Below, piece after piece: positions 10,517 through 21,434 of a stretch of 64,000 bases of DNA (position 1 is the stretch's first letter; every line of letters starts with the position of its first letter). The stretch covers positions 28,928,001 through 28,992,000 of the forward strand of contig JAYKYS010000005.1 of the NCBI GenBank assembly GCA_036924285.1. Reading direction: 5' to 3'. The DNA comes from Asterella californica (lineage: Eukaryota > Streptophyta > Marchantiopsida > Marchantiales > Aytoniaceae). The notes beneath the pieces were generated by a model that was not told the DNA's origin, ran no database searches, and was given only the letters and a program-made list of their open reading frames with translations. The position numbers and the translations under genes are program-made.

Positions 10517-12056
10517 ACATAGCTCCTAAGAATCGTCGAACCTCAGTGATGTTGGTACAGTCTGCTATCCTTGCTATAGCATCTACCTTCTCTGGATTCG
10601 GTCGTCTTCCAAAAGTACCGCATAAGTGACCAACCACCACAATCTCTGACATTGCAAAACGAGATTTGGTACCTGACAGAGTAAGGTGTACCTCTTCCAA
10701 GCGCATCAGAATCTTCTCCACATCTCGGATGTGGTCTGCAACGAACTTTCTGCAACCATCAACAGTCATAGTTTCGTCCTTGTCCTCCACCGGACAGCCT
10801 TTCATGGGGATATCATCAAGAAATGGGATAGTAACCTCAGGTACAAACTCTCGTAACACCTTATGCATCGCGTTTTGCATATGAGCTACTGAGTTTGTCG
10901 CACCCTGAGGAAGAGTACACATCCGCATCAACCCCAAAGGTGTACGCATGGTAGTCAAGTCTCTACTCTCTAAAGCAAGCTGAAACTGATCATAACCTGA
11001 AAACAGATCTCCAATAGAATAGATGGATCTTCCAGCAAATGCCTCGGCTACTTCATCAACCACAGGTCCTGTTCCAACATTTCGTATCATGATGTTGTTG
11101 GCAGGCTGCAAGTCTTGGATGAAGCGTAAAGCTCCTGTCTTCTTAGGTACTGTGAACCATCGGCTAGAGTACGGAGCCATAGATGGTTCAAGAATACCCA
11201 TCCGCATTCTCTCCTTCAGTAACTCAATAACCTTCGGTAGCAAGGCACGAGGGACTGGAATCGGCTTCAAGTCCCAAGGTACGTGAGGAACAGTGAAGAT
11301 AACCATCGGAGCTATCACACTAGGATCCACACAACCAATCTCTCCAGCTGAGAAAGAAAATGCCTTACCATGGTTAATTATCATCTGCTCAAAAGCTCGT
11401 TTCTCCTCTTCAGTCAAGAAGCCACCCTCTCCTATCTGGAGCTGCTCGAGTGTCTCTTGAGTAAACTCGTGTCCTATCTGTTTAGGATCTCTCAGTACAG
11501 GCTCAGTGGCCGCTAACTCCATCTGCTGTCGTGAATCAACAGATAACTGGGTCGCCACTGGTTTCACCTTCTTCGCTACAGATTTGTATTTGGTGTGAAC
11601 CTCTGCTTCTGCACGAGAGCCACACCAGCAGATTGCATCCTTCCATCCACTCTCCAGTCTCGGATGAGGACGAGATTGCAAGCACGTGGCAATCTCCTCA
11701 TAGACCTTACGAGAGTGGATGGGGATCACCACCCTTCCTCCCATCTGCTCCATCAACCTATCTACATCATCCAGCCAACGAACAAAAGACTGTGCACCTA
11801 CTAACTCCTCGTAAACACCAGAAATCAGCTCACCTTCGTTCAGAACTCCTGTACAGCGCAGATTTTCTGCATACTTCTCCATCTGCCTTCTACTCTTCTC
11901 AGTTAGATCCTCTACACGCGTGAACTCACTCCAATCATCAGAACTAAAAGTCATCAAACCAGATTTCCAACTATGTACAGTGTAGCAGTTTTCAGAATCT
12001 TGAGCAACCTCTTCGTCAATCTCCTGTGATCCCACAGGCTGCTCAAGCGAGATCAT
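10500..12056 (-). pseudogene. B2 reverse transcriptase and upstream connector
   Basis: Frame 10356-12056; the useful part starts at about 12056 with ISLEQPVGSQEIDEEVAQ. A connector of about 230 residues leads into the RT: KPIPVPRALLPKVIELL, RFIQDLQPANN, GDLFSGYDQFQLALESRD, CTLPQGATNSVAHMQNA, and the catalytic IPFLDDIPMKG (FLDD in place of the usual YVDD/YIDD), then VVVGHLCGTFG. The motif set (DLQP, SGYDQ, PQGATNSVA, FLDD followed by KG) resembles the Ty3-like RTs known from basidiomycete fungi more than plant chromoviruses or Tat/Athila; that comparison is from memory. The frame is lost after RRFLGA. Confidence 0.9.
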
Positions 12057-12091
12057 AGTAGTAGCAGATCCATCACTCTTGGTATCCCGTC

Positions 12092-13453
12092 CTACAAGAG
12101 TGGTTTCAGAAAACCCTTGCTCCTACAGATAGGAGAATCTCTCAAAGTCTGTCTATTTCGTTCGTGGTTCGTACGAACGGTCAGAAACTGCACAGAACGT
12201 CTATCGTCTGGACTACGGATCCTAGCATAGTGAGATCCGTCATCCATCACCTTCGTCTCCATTCTAACTGTGGTGATATAAGGTTGACCAAGAATCACAG
12301 GATATGAAGGAGAAGATTGCACGAAGAAGTGCTGATCTACCTCCACATCACCCAGCTTCACTCTCACGTTGGGACAAGCGCCGTATAACTCACCCTTCTG
12401 GTTGTTTGCAGCTCTTAGCACCCAACCATGGTTCAGTTCGATAGGCCACTGTCCTCTCTCGTACACCTCCCGTGACATGATGTTGATCTCTGAACCGTGA
12501 TCAACTAACGCAGCAACAAGTTCAAGACTTCCGAGACGAACTCGTGTAGCCGTCGTAGCACGAGCCCAGTGTCTCTTCCTGAAGTCACTATCAGCAGTTG
12601 GACTCTCATCGCCAGCTTCATCATCATCGAATTCAGCAGTATTGGTACCAGCAACCAACGCTTCTTGCTGGTACTCTGTATCATCAACCTCCTGAAAATG
12701 CACCTTGCCGAACTCTGCATCATTCATAGAAGCTCCTATCACATCAATCATCTGACTTTCTACTTGCTCAGACATCACCTGTCTCTTCCGCTTGATGATG
12801 TCGATGATCAGCTCGTGAAACTCCCTCTTCGCAATACCAAGAACCTCCCGAAGAGAAAACTCGATTCGTGCGTCAAGTATTCTCTGCTCCAAGATGCTCT
12901 TGAGATCAGTTGAAGTTTCAATATCAGCTGCCAACTTGTAAGCCGGTCCTTTCCCCTTCTCTTGGGCAGTAAACCGTCTACCAGCAGTCGTTGGCTCCTG
13001 CTGAGATCTCTGCACGTCCTCCATCGGACTTGGTGCAGGTGGAGGAGCTGCAGAAGTAGAAGGGATGTCTTCAGGAGGAGCCGCTCGTCTCCTCGTGACC
13101 CTCCGTCTATCTCCAGTCTCCTCTGGAACTCTAGTATCAAGTTCAGAGGCTTCTCGCCGCCTCTTCTCTTCCACAGAAGCATCCTGCCAGTGAACGTGTC
13201 TATCCACGTCCAAGAATGCTTTGATAGACGCAGCATCAACAGGATCTCCCCACCCTGTGACCCTACGGATAGTCTCTGCTCCTCTCTTCAGTACTTCAGA
13301 AGGAACTTGAACAGGTTTCTTCTCAGTAGTTCTATCTAGCAACGTAGGACTAGAAGAAACTTCAATGTGACCGGCATATACATCAGGATTTACCGGTGGT
13401 GCCATCAATGCATGTACAGTTGCAGCAGCTGTAATCTGAGGTAGACTCCTCAT
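12092..13453 (-). pseudogene. B2 gag C-terminus and aspartic protease
   Basis: About 450 residues: a Pro/Ala- and Arg-rich linker (DRRRVTRRRAAPPEDIPSTS), a conserved helical block (SLREVLGIAKREFHELIID), an acidic stretch, and the protease with active-site motif ALVDHGSEINIMS and flap/ILGQPYIT region. The catalytic motif is D-H-G, where retropepsins normally have D-T/S-G; the same is true of B1's ancestor, B4 and presumably the family. It is out of frame with gag because of a one-base deletion near 13490 (compare CACCTTTCTTCTACTGG in B1). It ends at a stop (ICRSKGFLKPLL) before the RT frame. Confidence 0.85.
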
Positions 13454-13476
13454 GCCTCCTCGTCCAAACTGCGTGC

Positions 13477-14637
13477 TTAACGGCTCTCCAGTAGAAAAAG
13501 GTGTAGCCTACCGTTCTGGTAGCGAACCACACCATCTCGCAGGGCAGCCATGAGCTCTTGACAGTCCCCTCGGAAATGATCTTGACTGTCACACCAGATA
13601 CATCTACGAACAGGAGCACCTCCTGGACGTGCAGCAGCAGGCGCCGGTGGCTGCTCTCTCTGCAGACCAGCTAACTCCACCTTCAGTTCTCTCATCTGCC
13701 GAATCAAGTCTTCAATCTGGTTCTGCTGTCCATGGTTCTCTGCAGGTCTCTGAACCGGTGCCCTTTGTGCAGGAACTGACACCACTGGTATCAAAGGTAC
13801 TGCAGCCGGTACAACAAGTCTGGGAGCAGGAGCCGGAGGTTGCTGTACTTGAGGAGTAGTGCGAGGTTGAGCGGTCACTTCTGCAAGCGGACGTCCTCCC
13901 ACAGCCACTCTTCCACGCCTTTGTCTCGTCAATACAGCAACAGCATCCTCAACTCTCCTCCAATCAGTAGTAACTCCTCCTTCAGCTGATCGGTCAGCCA
14001 ACATAAAGCATAACCGATCTGCCGTAGCATCATCGGTAGCTTGCAGGAAAAGCTCGGTTTTCCTAGCATCTAAGATTATCCTCTCAAGAGTTGAGAGTTG
14101 TCGGTATCTCCGATCAAACTCTCTCAGCATCTCATTCAGGTTCATCATACGACCAGGTTGCTGCTCAACCCAGTCCAAAAACGTTCTTCTAGTGACTCTC
14201 TCTGAGTCTTCTTCGAGAAACTCCTCTCGAAGAGATCGTTCGAAACTCATCCAGACACCTAGATTTCTTCTCTGTACATCCCTAACCTGGTTCCGCAACT
14301 CAGGGATTACAGCTAACTCGAAACTCCCTATCATCTCAGCATCAATAACTCTAACTAGTTCCATCTCTCCTCTGTATTCACGCAGATATCTAGAAATATC
14401 TCTACCTTCAAATCTACCGCATCTATTCACAATTGCTTGCAAAGCCTTGGTAGACTTCAACTCACCCCCTCCAATGATCGGATGTTGTTGGACCAGGGCC
14501 GCAAGTGTCTTCAGAATCTCAACCGTATCCAGACCAGGTGCAGATGTCGCTGTAGCCGCTGGTGCTACAGAAGGAGCTGCAGTAGACGTAGATGCAGCAA
14601 GCGTAGAAGTAGCAGCAGCAGCACTCTTGCGATCCAT
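13477..14637 (-). pseudogene. B2 gag (capsid and zinc knuckle)
   Basis: ATG at 14637 (MDRKSAAAATSTLAA). After an Ala/Thr/Ser-rich start comes a capsid-like helical region (GRFEGRDISRYLREYRGEM; DSERVTRRTFLDWVEQQPG; LERIILDARKTELFLQA; LCFMLADRSAEGGVTTDW), a Pro-rich linker, the helix QNQIEDLIRQMRELKVELAG and a zinc knuckle CIWCDSQDHFRGDC (C-x2-C-x4-H-x4-C). A one-base deletion near 13490 replaces the normal continuation with RLHLFLLESR and a stop. The primer site lies 49 bp upstream of the ATG. Confidence 0.9.
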
Positions 14638-14685
14638 CTCTTCTCCTTGTAGTGAACTCAACCTTCTCAATCAATCACCCCAAGA

Positions 14686-14706
14686 GCTCTCAGTGGAAGC
14701 ACCAGA
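14686..14706 (-). other. B2 primer binding site block
   Basis: In element sense TCTGGTGCTTCCACTGAGAGC. The same 21 bases follow the 5' LTRs of B1 and B4, and B3 has one change. In B2 five extra bases (TACAA) lie between LTR end and block. TGG at position 3 suits pairing with a tRNA CCA end. Similar TGGTGCTTNCATTGAGAGC-like blocks occur after LTRs of plant Ty3 elements, but I cannot name the tRNA. Confidence 0.7.
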
Positions 14707-14711
14707 TTGTA

Positions 14712-16286
14712 TGTCGAGGCCAGAGTTTCCTGGGAAGGGCGAACCTTCTAGCTGTGATACGATCGTGAAGAGGAGGACGAAAATCACACACGAAATACGG
14801 ATCGCAAGAACTCACACCACCACGTTCTCGATCTGGCCAAGATAAAACACACGGCGTGCAAGTAGATCTTCAACTCCAGATCATGCAGATTGCAAAGCTC
14901 ACGCTCAGTAACTCAGAATATCAGAAAACTGCTCCTGTGAAGCACCAGCGCGTTCACCTAGAAGCTTCCCGTTTTCTCTTCAGAAAAGTATGCGTACAAG
15001 TTGTAGGTCTCCTATCTACTCGATTCTGTTCTCTACTCTCAATCCCTCGATATCAAAACTCTGATCAGACAGAAGTTCTCTTCAGACGTAACCTCTGTGT
15101 AAATCTTCTCTCCTCAGCTCTACTGTTTCTCTCTACTCGATAGCTCCTGCACGGTAAACTCTACACTGCTCGATGATCGACAAACTCCGATAATGCGATA
15201 ATGCGATACTGTGACAATGATCTCAGAATTCTCTCTCACCGGAGTACACCCCTCTGGGTTTTCCTCCACCCTACGTAACCTTCAGTGTCACCTGGCAGGG
15301 GTAAAAGACGCCCTAAACAGATGGCAGTAGAAAAATAAATCACTGATAAAAAATCAACACGTAAGAAGACTATTTCACTAAGCTTTGCAGGTTTCTAAGT
15401 GTTTCCTCAGGTGTCAGTTTCACTTGATTTTTCGACCCAAGTGAATAGTATTTCGAACCCTACATTTTTCTACAAAAGAATTGGTACCGACTTGGAGTAT
15501 CTTTGATGCCATCTCGCTACCCCAGGACTTAGAGAGCCGCAACCGAATTCGTACTAATTACCCCGTCAACCCGAAGGTGAGAGGTCCATTTTGAAACCCG
15601 GTGGTAATCTCCCTCTAGCATCCACACTAGGTGACTGCACTAGTGCAGGGGTAGACGGAGGCGTCCCGCATTCACGGTATGTTTAAGGGACATCTAGTGT
15701 CCCGCCCCTAGGCAACTTGGTGCCCCTCATGTTCCCCCGAAGGGGCCAGCCTACTCCAAGCCGGTTGTGAGTCTGAAGGGATTTGATCCGGAGACCTCCT
15801 CCCTACAAGTTTCTCAGCTACACCACGGAAGCTGATCTCACAACTGGTTTTGAAGACCAGTTTCTAAGCTAATATGCTAGAAAGCTGCGGTATTTCGTCT
15901 TTCCTTTGCTAACACGAAGTGCCATAAATTTCTCTAAACATGCTCTTTTTGTACATTTCGAATTTTAAACAAATACTACATACCATAATCTACATGAGAA
16001 AAATCTAAAAAGTATTTTTCGAACTCACTCTGATTTATGGTAAATTTCCCGGTATCAAAAATCTTGTAGAATAACTCCAAGTAACTTTTCGCCTGCAACT
16101 CCGTTTGCAACTTTTGAACATACCACGGTGATCAGCGCGACGAGACCTACGCCGTGGTGTTTTCAGATTTTCGAATGGACACTTCCTCCAGAATCGACTT
16201 CTCTGAGGTCTTAGCTGCACTTAGAGAGACTAACTTCTAACCGAGAGGTGAATTATTCACTATGTGGAATAATTCACATCACGACA
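14712..16286 (-). repeat. B2 5' LTR (1575 bp)
   Basis: Plus-strand ends TGTCGAGG and ATCACGACA. It matches 6542-8412 apart from the two indels listed there. It contains a second copy of the tRNA-like segment at 15767-15841 (minus). The D1 reading frame resumes directly after it. Confidence 0.9.
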
Positions 16287-17305
16287 TCGCGGAAGGAGTG
16301 CTCGTCAACTTGGGCGCGTTCTTCCACGTTTATGTACAGACGGAGTTGGTGTACTTAGGTACCCCGACAAGAGGACACTTGACACCTTTCCTCTGCTACC
16401 TGTACGTAGCCATGGGGGATCTCACGGAAGATCAGTTGGTGAAGTATGAGTCAACAGGGCAGCATGAGACGAAGGAGGAGACCTCGGAAGAAGACGATCG
16501 AGCAGCAGCCGTAACTCCCCCTCCCACTCTGATGCCGCAGCTGAGGCTCGGCACTCATCAGAAGACGCTTCTGGTGAGAGAAGACGACTCCAGTGGGTCG
16601 GAAGACGCCACGCCTCCGAGGAAGATGGGTCCTATAAGTGTACCTAGGAAGACCACCTCCCTCATTCATTCGGGATCGGAGTCTGACTCGCAGGAAGAGC
16701 CGCTGAGTACCCGACCGGAGCAGAAGACCGCTTCTGCCACACCAGGGAGTCTTCCGAAGACTCCAGAAGACGAAGGATGGATGGATACTCCTACTGCGAT
16801 GCGAGGAAGCGCAGTAAAGAGGACCGCTTCGACCATGGGGAGAGATCTTCCACCCCGGAAGATGAGAAGAGTAGCTTCTTCCCGTGTGCAGAAGCTGAAG
16901 ACCATAGTGGTGGAAGAGGCATCCTTGCCTCTAGAAGACAAGGTCGACACCTCCGATCGGATTGTGGAGATGAACTTGTCTTCCGCAGGAAGAAGACTGG
17001 AAGAGTTTAGTGCCTTCTTCCACTCAGAGATCCAGCCAGCTATGAAGTTGTTGGAGAAGAGAGCGAGGGCTCAGGAGAAGCTCAAGATACAGCCTGGATT
17101 CGGTCTGCGCACCTTGATGCGTCAGGAAGAAGACCAGAAGAAGGCAGAAGCGCTGGAAGTTAGTCTCCGCACCACGGAGAAGCTCGCAGCAAGGTACAAG
17201 ACGGAAGCAGCCGCTTCTGCCAAGGAGTTGACCCAACTGAGGAAGAGCAACCAGGAGTTGCAGGCGCGTTTACAGCAGCGTGACCAAGAGGTTCTCCGAG
17301 TGCGG
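16287..17305 (+). pseudogene. D1 gene, middle part: end of N-terminal domain, charged linker, coiled coil
   Basis: Continues the frame broken at 6541. The first about 45 residues (AEGVLVNLGAFFHVYVQTE, GHLTPFLCYLYVAMGDLTED) complete the N-terminal domain. Next comes a low-complexity Ser/Thr/Glu/Pro linker with basic patches (PPRKMGP, KRTASTMG, LPPRKMRRVASSR) that could serve as nuclear localisation signals. From about 17035 a long heptad-rich coiled coil starts (KLLEKRARAQEKLKIQ; LEVSLRTTEKLAARYK; LTQLRKSNQELQARLQQ). The frame is cut at 17305 by a solo LTR. Most of it is conserved in D2 (57300-58190). No enzyme motif is visible; a structural or nucleic-acid-binding accessory protein is possible. 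Confidence 0.7.
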
Positions 17306-18679
17306 TGTCGTGCCATTTGGCGGCTACATGCTTGACTTCTACTCCGACGCTTAGGTTTTAGTAGTTCTAGAAGTTAGCTCATATTACTTCTAGTCCTTTA
17401 TGTATATGTTTGACACCTTTGCATACGGTGTTAATACTATTTTGAGTCCTAGTAGACTGATAGTATGTTAGTTATCTTGTTCAAGCATTTGTGCGCTTGT
17501 GCAAGTGACTTCTTACTTGTCTATGACGTTCAATGTACATAACTTAGGGTTTCCATGCTGATAGGGGTTTGAGCTCATGGGTTGTACTTACTTGTCGCCC
17601 ATGCACGCTTTCTAGCTGATTTAAGTTATTTTTCGGGGCTACGTGTCGTTTTAGGTAGTTTAAGTATTACGCTGGCACTCTAGGGGGCTTGACGTGGTAG
17701 CCTATGAGTGTAGATAAGTTACCAGGTAGTTTAAGGCACAAAAGGACAGTCAAGTGGAGCTATGAACTCCCATTGGTCCATTTTTGTCTTTTGTAAAACT
17801 CTAAGTTTAGAAATAGAGCTCTAGAGGAGAGTTCGAGCAATTGGTGAGGGATCTTCGAAATCTGAAAGCACAAGAAGAGAGAGCTCGTCGTGCCAAGCTC
17901 TATCAGTGAAATTTTTGCTCGATTTGGATCAATAAACAAGGAGTTATGCCCAATTGAAGTTCGGATTGTGCCAAAACTGAGTCACTTTTGTTGATTTTGG
18001 GGTTTTCAGTGCCAATTGCAGCAGAATTGAGGAGATCACTTCAAGACTTCGTGGTTGCGTTCACTGTCAGGAGGGCTACGACTGTCCAAAAAGTTTTGAA
18101 TCATTTGAGTAATTGAGTAATTCAGGGCGGCCGCTGAAGCAGAGGGGGTCTGAAAAGCTCTTAATCTAGAGCAGCGACTTCAGAGAAGGAGATCTGGAGT
18201 TTTGTGTACATTCAGGAGTCCCAACTTCACAGGGATGTTCAGCATCCTGTAGACTTCAAATACTGTGAGAAGATTTGAAATTCATCGAGCCAATTCTCTG
18301 ATCTATGTCTGAATAGCTGTCTAGGTACCAGAAATTGCCATAATTCTCTTATTCAGAACTTTTCTGTCAACATCTCGGTGCTAGAATTCAATCTCAGGCT
18401 GAAACTTCGTGTGTGTGTTCAGTAGTGCCTCATTTACATGTAGGGGAAGTTTAGAAGTCTAAACCTTCATAGTTTTCCTCTCTTTGAGTGTCAAAGTTCA
18501 CCGCTTAAGCCTATTACTACCAGTGAGACCTAAATTTCGCTTTTTGAGCATATCACAGGATCCTACACTCCTGTGTGAGTGTTTATAGCTCCTGTTGTGA
18601 CCTGAAAGCCAACCTCTTGAGTAAACAACCACAGCCAGAAGCCCGACGCTTTCCTAGGTAGACGGATCACATTCCGACA
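17306..18679 (+). mobile_element. Solo LTR, family B-related (1374 bp)
   Basis: Begins TGTCGTG, ends CCGACA, flanked by the 4-bp duplicate GCGG (17302-17305 and 18680-18683). The first 250 bp or so are unlike B1, but from about 17560 (GGGTTTGAGCTCATGGGTTG) onward it matches the B1 and B3 LTRs in the same order. Its 3' end is short, lacking the CTCTCAACTCGACA tail. Removing it and one duplicate restores the D1 frame seen in D2 at about 58190. Confidence 0.9.
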
Positions 18680-18683
18680 GCGG

Positions 18684-19474
18684 GGGAAGATCACCGCCTT
18701 CGCAGAGAAGAAGACGACATGAAAGACGCAGCGGGAAGCCGCAGAAGCGCGAGTTGCAGCCGAGAAGATGCAGCGGGAAGCAGCAGAAGCTCGTGCGCAG
18801 GAGATGCTAGCACAGTCGGTGGAAGCGCTTCGGAAGAAGTTCAACTTCACCGCGGGTAGGAAGTTGCTTACCTTGGCTAGAGAATGGGACGATGAGTCCA
18901 AGGTGATGTTGGTAGAGTGCAAGGAGAATATGTTCTGGTACTTGGATAGGCAGATAGAGGGGGTGAAGACACTCTATGGACTTCCCTCGACTTCGCCACC
19001 GGTAAGTACATCTTCCCAAACCTTAGTACCATCGATCAGTGCTGACATGGAGAAGGAGGAGGTCGACCTCGCTGTGCACTTGGTAGTGATACCGTTGGAA
19101 GCCGAGAAGACTCCGGAAGAAGTCCCGGAAGACAAGAAGAAGAACCGTCTTCCCAGGTATTCCGCGTGGAGGAAGCGACTTCCTCGGACCCCTATGAGGC
19201 CGTCATGGTCCCTAGTACCGAACTAATGCTCCAGAAGAGCGAGGAAGCACCAGTCGACTCCGCTTCCCAGAAGACGCTTCCGTCTTCCGAAGTCGAAGCA
19301 GAAGCTAAGGAAGAAGCAGCAGCAGCGACAGCAGGGCCAGCGAAGAACGATGAGGAGGAAGCCACCTCAGTGCTATCCGAGGTGTTCGCAGGGCTTCCTA
19401 GCTTATCAGAAGCCGTGTTAGGAGCTCCGGTAGGAGCAGATCAAGAAGAGATTGCCTCCGAGCAATCAGAGTAG
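18684..19474 (+). pseudogene. D1 gene, last part: coiled coil and acidic tail
   Basis: Resumes the D1 frame (GKITAFAEKKTT), then meets TGA at 18720-18722 where D2 has TGG. After the stop it continues with alanine-rich heptads (QREAAEARVAAEKMQREAAEARAQEMLAQS), a conserved segment (LRKKFNFTAGRKLLTLAREW; MFWYLDRQIEGVKTLYGLP) and an acidic tail. Near 19160 the matching frame moves by one (YSAWRKRLP versus VEEATSSDPYEAV), and the tail in the new frame is open to 19474. D2 shows the same switch at the same place after TCTTCYCAG, so it may reflect an intron boundary or an old frameshift rather than recent decay. Confidence 0.65.
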
Positions 19475-21434
19475 ATAGTAACCACAACCGACGTTGACAT
19501 TTCTAAACTTAGTAGGACCGAACATGCTATCTTAAGGGTGGCAGTTTTTCAGTGTAAAATTAGTTAGGATACCATGTGGTAACATAGGTAGCGTAGGAAC
19601 AGCAAAATAGATGGCTAAAACCAGAAAAGGGAAACAGTTTGCATGTGGAGTGGCAGCCTTCTGACAGCGCCCATCTCTCCCTGGTGGTCGTCTCCTCTGT
19701 TTTCTCGTGGTAGATGGCATAAGTAGGATCAAAGAGTAGGAAATCTAGTTCTTCACACACACAAACATTTTACGGTGTAGACTCACGATACATTAGACGA
19801 AGTGTACACATTTGAGGGGCGCACTAAGTACGTTGTTGTGTACTTGCGCACACACACTACACTAGATGTTAGAGACATACGAATAGATTGGGATTATACC
19901 GGAAGGGTCTGCATGCTCGTTACCAGCAGTGGTTCGAAGATATAGATAGAGGTAGTGGACAGTTTAGGAACAGAGAACGGCATCCTCGTGCAGTCCTGTT
20001 GGCTAGACTGGTGTGTCGAGGAGTAGGAGCAGGAAGTAGAGGGAGTGAGCTTCCCAATGCCAATGTGACTTCTTCTCGGGGAATGGATTGTTGATTTGAG
20101 TGCAGAAGCTTTGTCCATGTCTTCTGGGTGGTGGATTTTCTTGGGTTCACTCTCGATTGTGCATGAGAAGCGTTCTTCTTGAGTGGTGGTGACTGTCACC
20201 AGTTGTGCAGATTCGCACTTGGCTCGTCTAGTAGAGCACTTCGGATCTACGTATGGACGGTCTTGTGGGTAAAGGATCCCAGAAGACAAAGTAGTCGGAG
20301 CAGCGAGAGAAGAAAAAAGAAGCCTTCTTCTCACAGCAGAAGACGACATCCTCAAGTAGAAGACGGTGCAACTGTACGCACGTTTGTTGTCTTCCTCCCC
20401 AAACTATTACAAGCAGGGATGGCTTGTTAGTCAGGATCCGGACTAGAAGCCTATCGGAATCTTAATTTCTCCTTTTTATCTTGTTTTCTCTTGTTTGGAT
20501 TTTCCCATCTTTCCCATCTTCTTACCTTCTTCTAGTGAGCTTCCGAGACTTCTATTGAGCTTCCGTGAAGGTGAATGTCATTGTAGTGCTGCAGGAAGAC
20601 CATTTCCGTAGGTAGAAGCCTAGGAAGGTTACAGGGGGCATACACCTTATGATTAATCTAACCCGTTGGAATGTGAGAGTGAGTAAGTTATAACAGCCGT
20701 TGTTAGTCGACTTCTGCGAAGCAGGAGCAGTCTTCTGGTGGTGTGAGAAGCCGAGTTGAACCCCCAGAAGCCGAGAATTGCTTCGGGAAGACGGTACTGA
20801 GAAGACCGAAAGAAGTGACCTGGAAGCAGGAAGCGTCTTCCCGAGCTTCTCTGTGAATAGTTGTGTGATATTTTAGTTAGTAGTTGTTTGTTTAGGTCTA
20901 GAGCACCTTTTGGTGAGTCTGGAAGACGCGTGGTTTTGTGAGAAGACGGGATTTCTAGACAAAACCCGTGTGTTTGTGTGTTTGAACAGATCTTAGAACT
21001 TAGAGCAGCATTACTTGTGCAAATCCTCTGTGAGAACGATATCTTGTATACTAAATGAGCAAAAGGAGTAATCCTGCGACACTACAAGTGGCGAGACATT
21101 GGCAGGCAGCAGCTTAGTGGGGTCGCATTGGAGCTGGGGTCGAAGTCGTAAGTGCGCAAAAGACTGAAGAAGACCGGGAAGAAGACATAAGACTGTAGAG
21201 GTTCTTCCCATGTTCTCTTTCCTTCTCATTGCTTCTTGCCTTTTGTTTCGTATCCCCCGCGCTTCCGCAGTTGTTTATAGGCAACCCGATCGATTTATTC
21301 CCTCCCCATGTTTTTCCTTCTGAGACATTGGGTGCGGAAGCGCTGCCCAAATTCCGACAGCCATCTTCTTGCTTCTTCCCGAGTGCAATTCGAGCTTCCC
21401 TGCCCATGCCCTCAAATTGGAGATCCCAGTCCGT
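19475..21434 (+). other. D1 3' region and second leader-like segment; no gene seen
   Basis: Bases 19475-19835 match the D2 tail (58965-59306), including the unusual CATAAGTAGG/TATAAGTAGG stretch followed by AAGAGTAGG. A purine run then TGGCAG (19539) could mark the start of a 3' LTR, and GACACTACA followed by AGTGGCGAGAC near 21090 could be an LTR end plus primer site; both are weak. Bases 21105-21434 repeat the D1 leader 4691-5047. The stretch 19836-21104 has no match in the window and no credible ORF; it is again rich in GAAGAC. B1 cuts in at 21435. Confidence 0.4.

Larger units (their letters stand above)
6542..16286 (-). mobile_element. B2: family B Ty3-like retrotransposon, both LTRs, coding capacity broken
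   Basis: Direct repeats at 6542-8412 (3' LTR) and 14712-16286 (5' LTR) flank a minus-strand gag-pol. Outer ends read TGTCGTG...CTCGACA in element sense, except that the left end has TATCGAG instead of TGTCGAG. The primer-site block is at 14686-14706 and the polypurine tract at 8413-8424. The flanks rejoin the D1 reading frame (6541 to 16287). Target duplicates are imperfect (GCGC on the left, TCGC on the right). Domain order is gag, protease, RT, RNase H, integrase, as in Ty3/gypsy. At least two frameshifts and two Trp-to-stop changes make it non-autonomous. Confidence 0.9.

Noticed and set aside
19894..20355. 153-codon minus-strand frame in the D1 tail
   Set aside because: No homology, no second copy, and overlapping frames on the other strand; likely chance.
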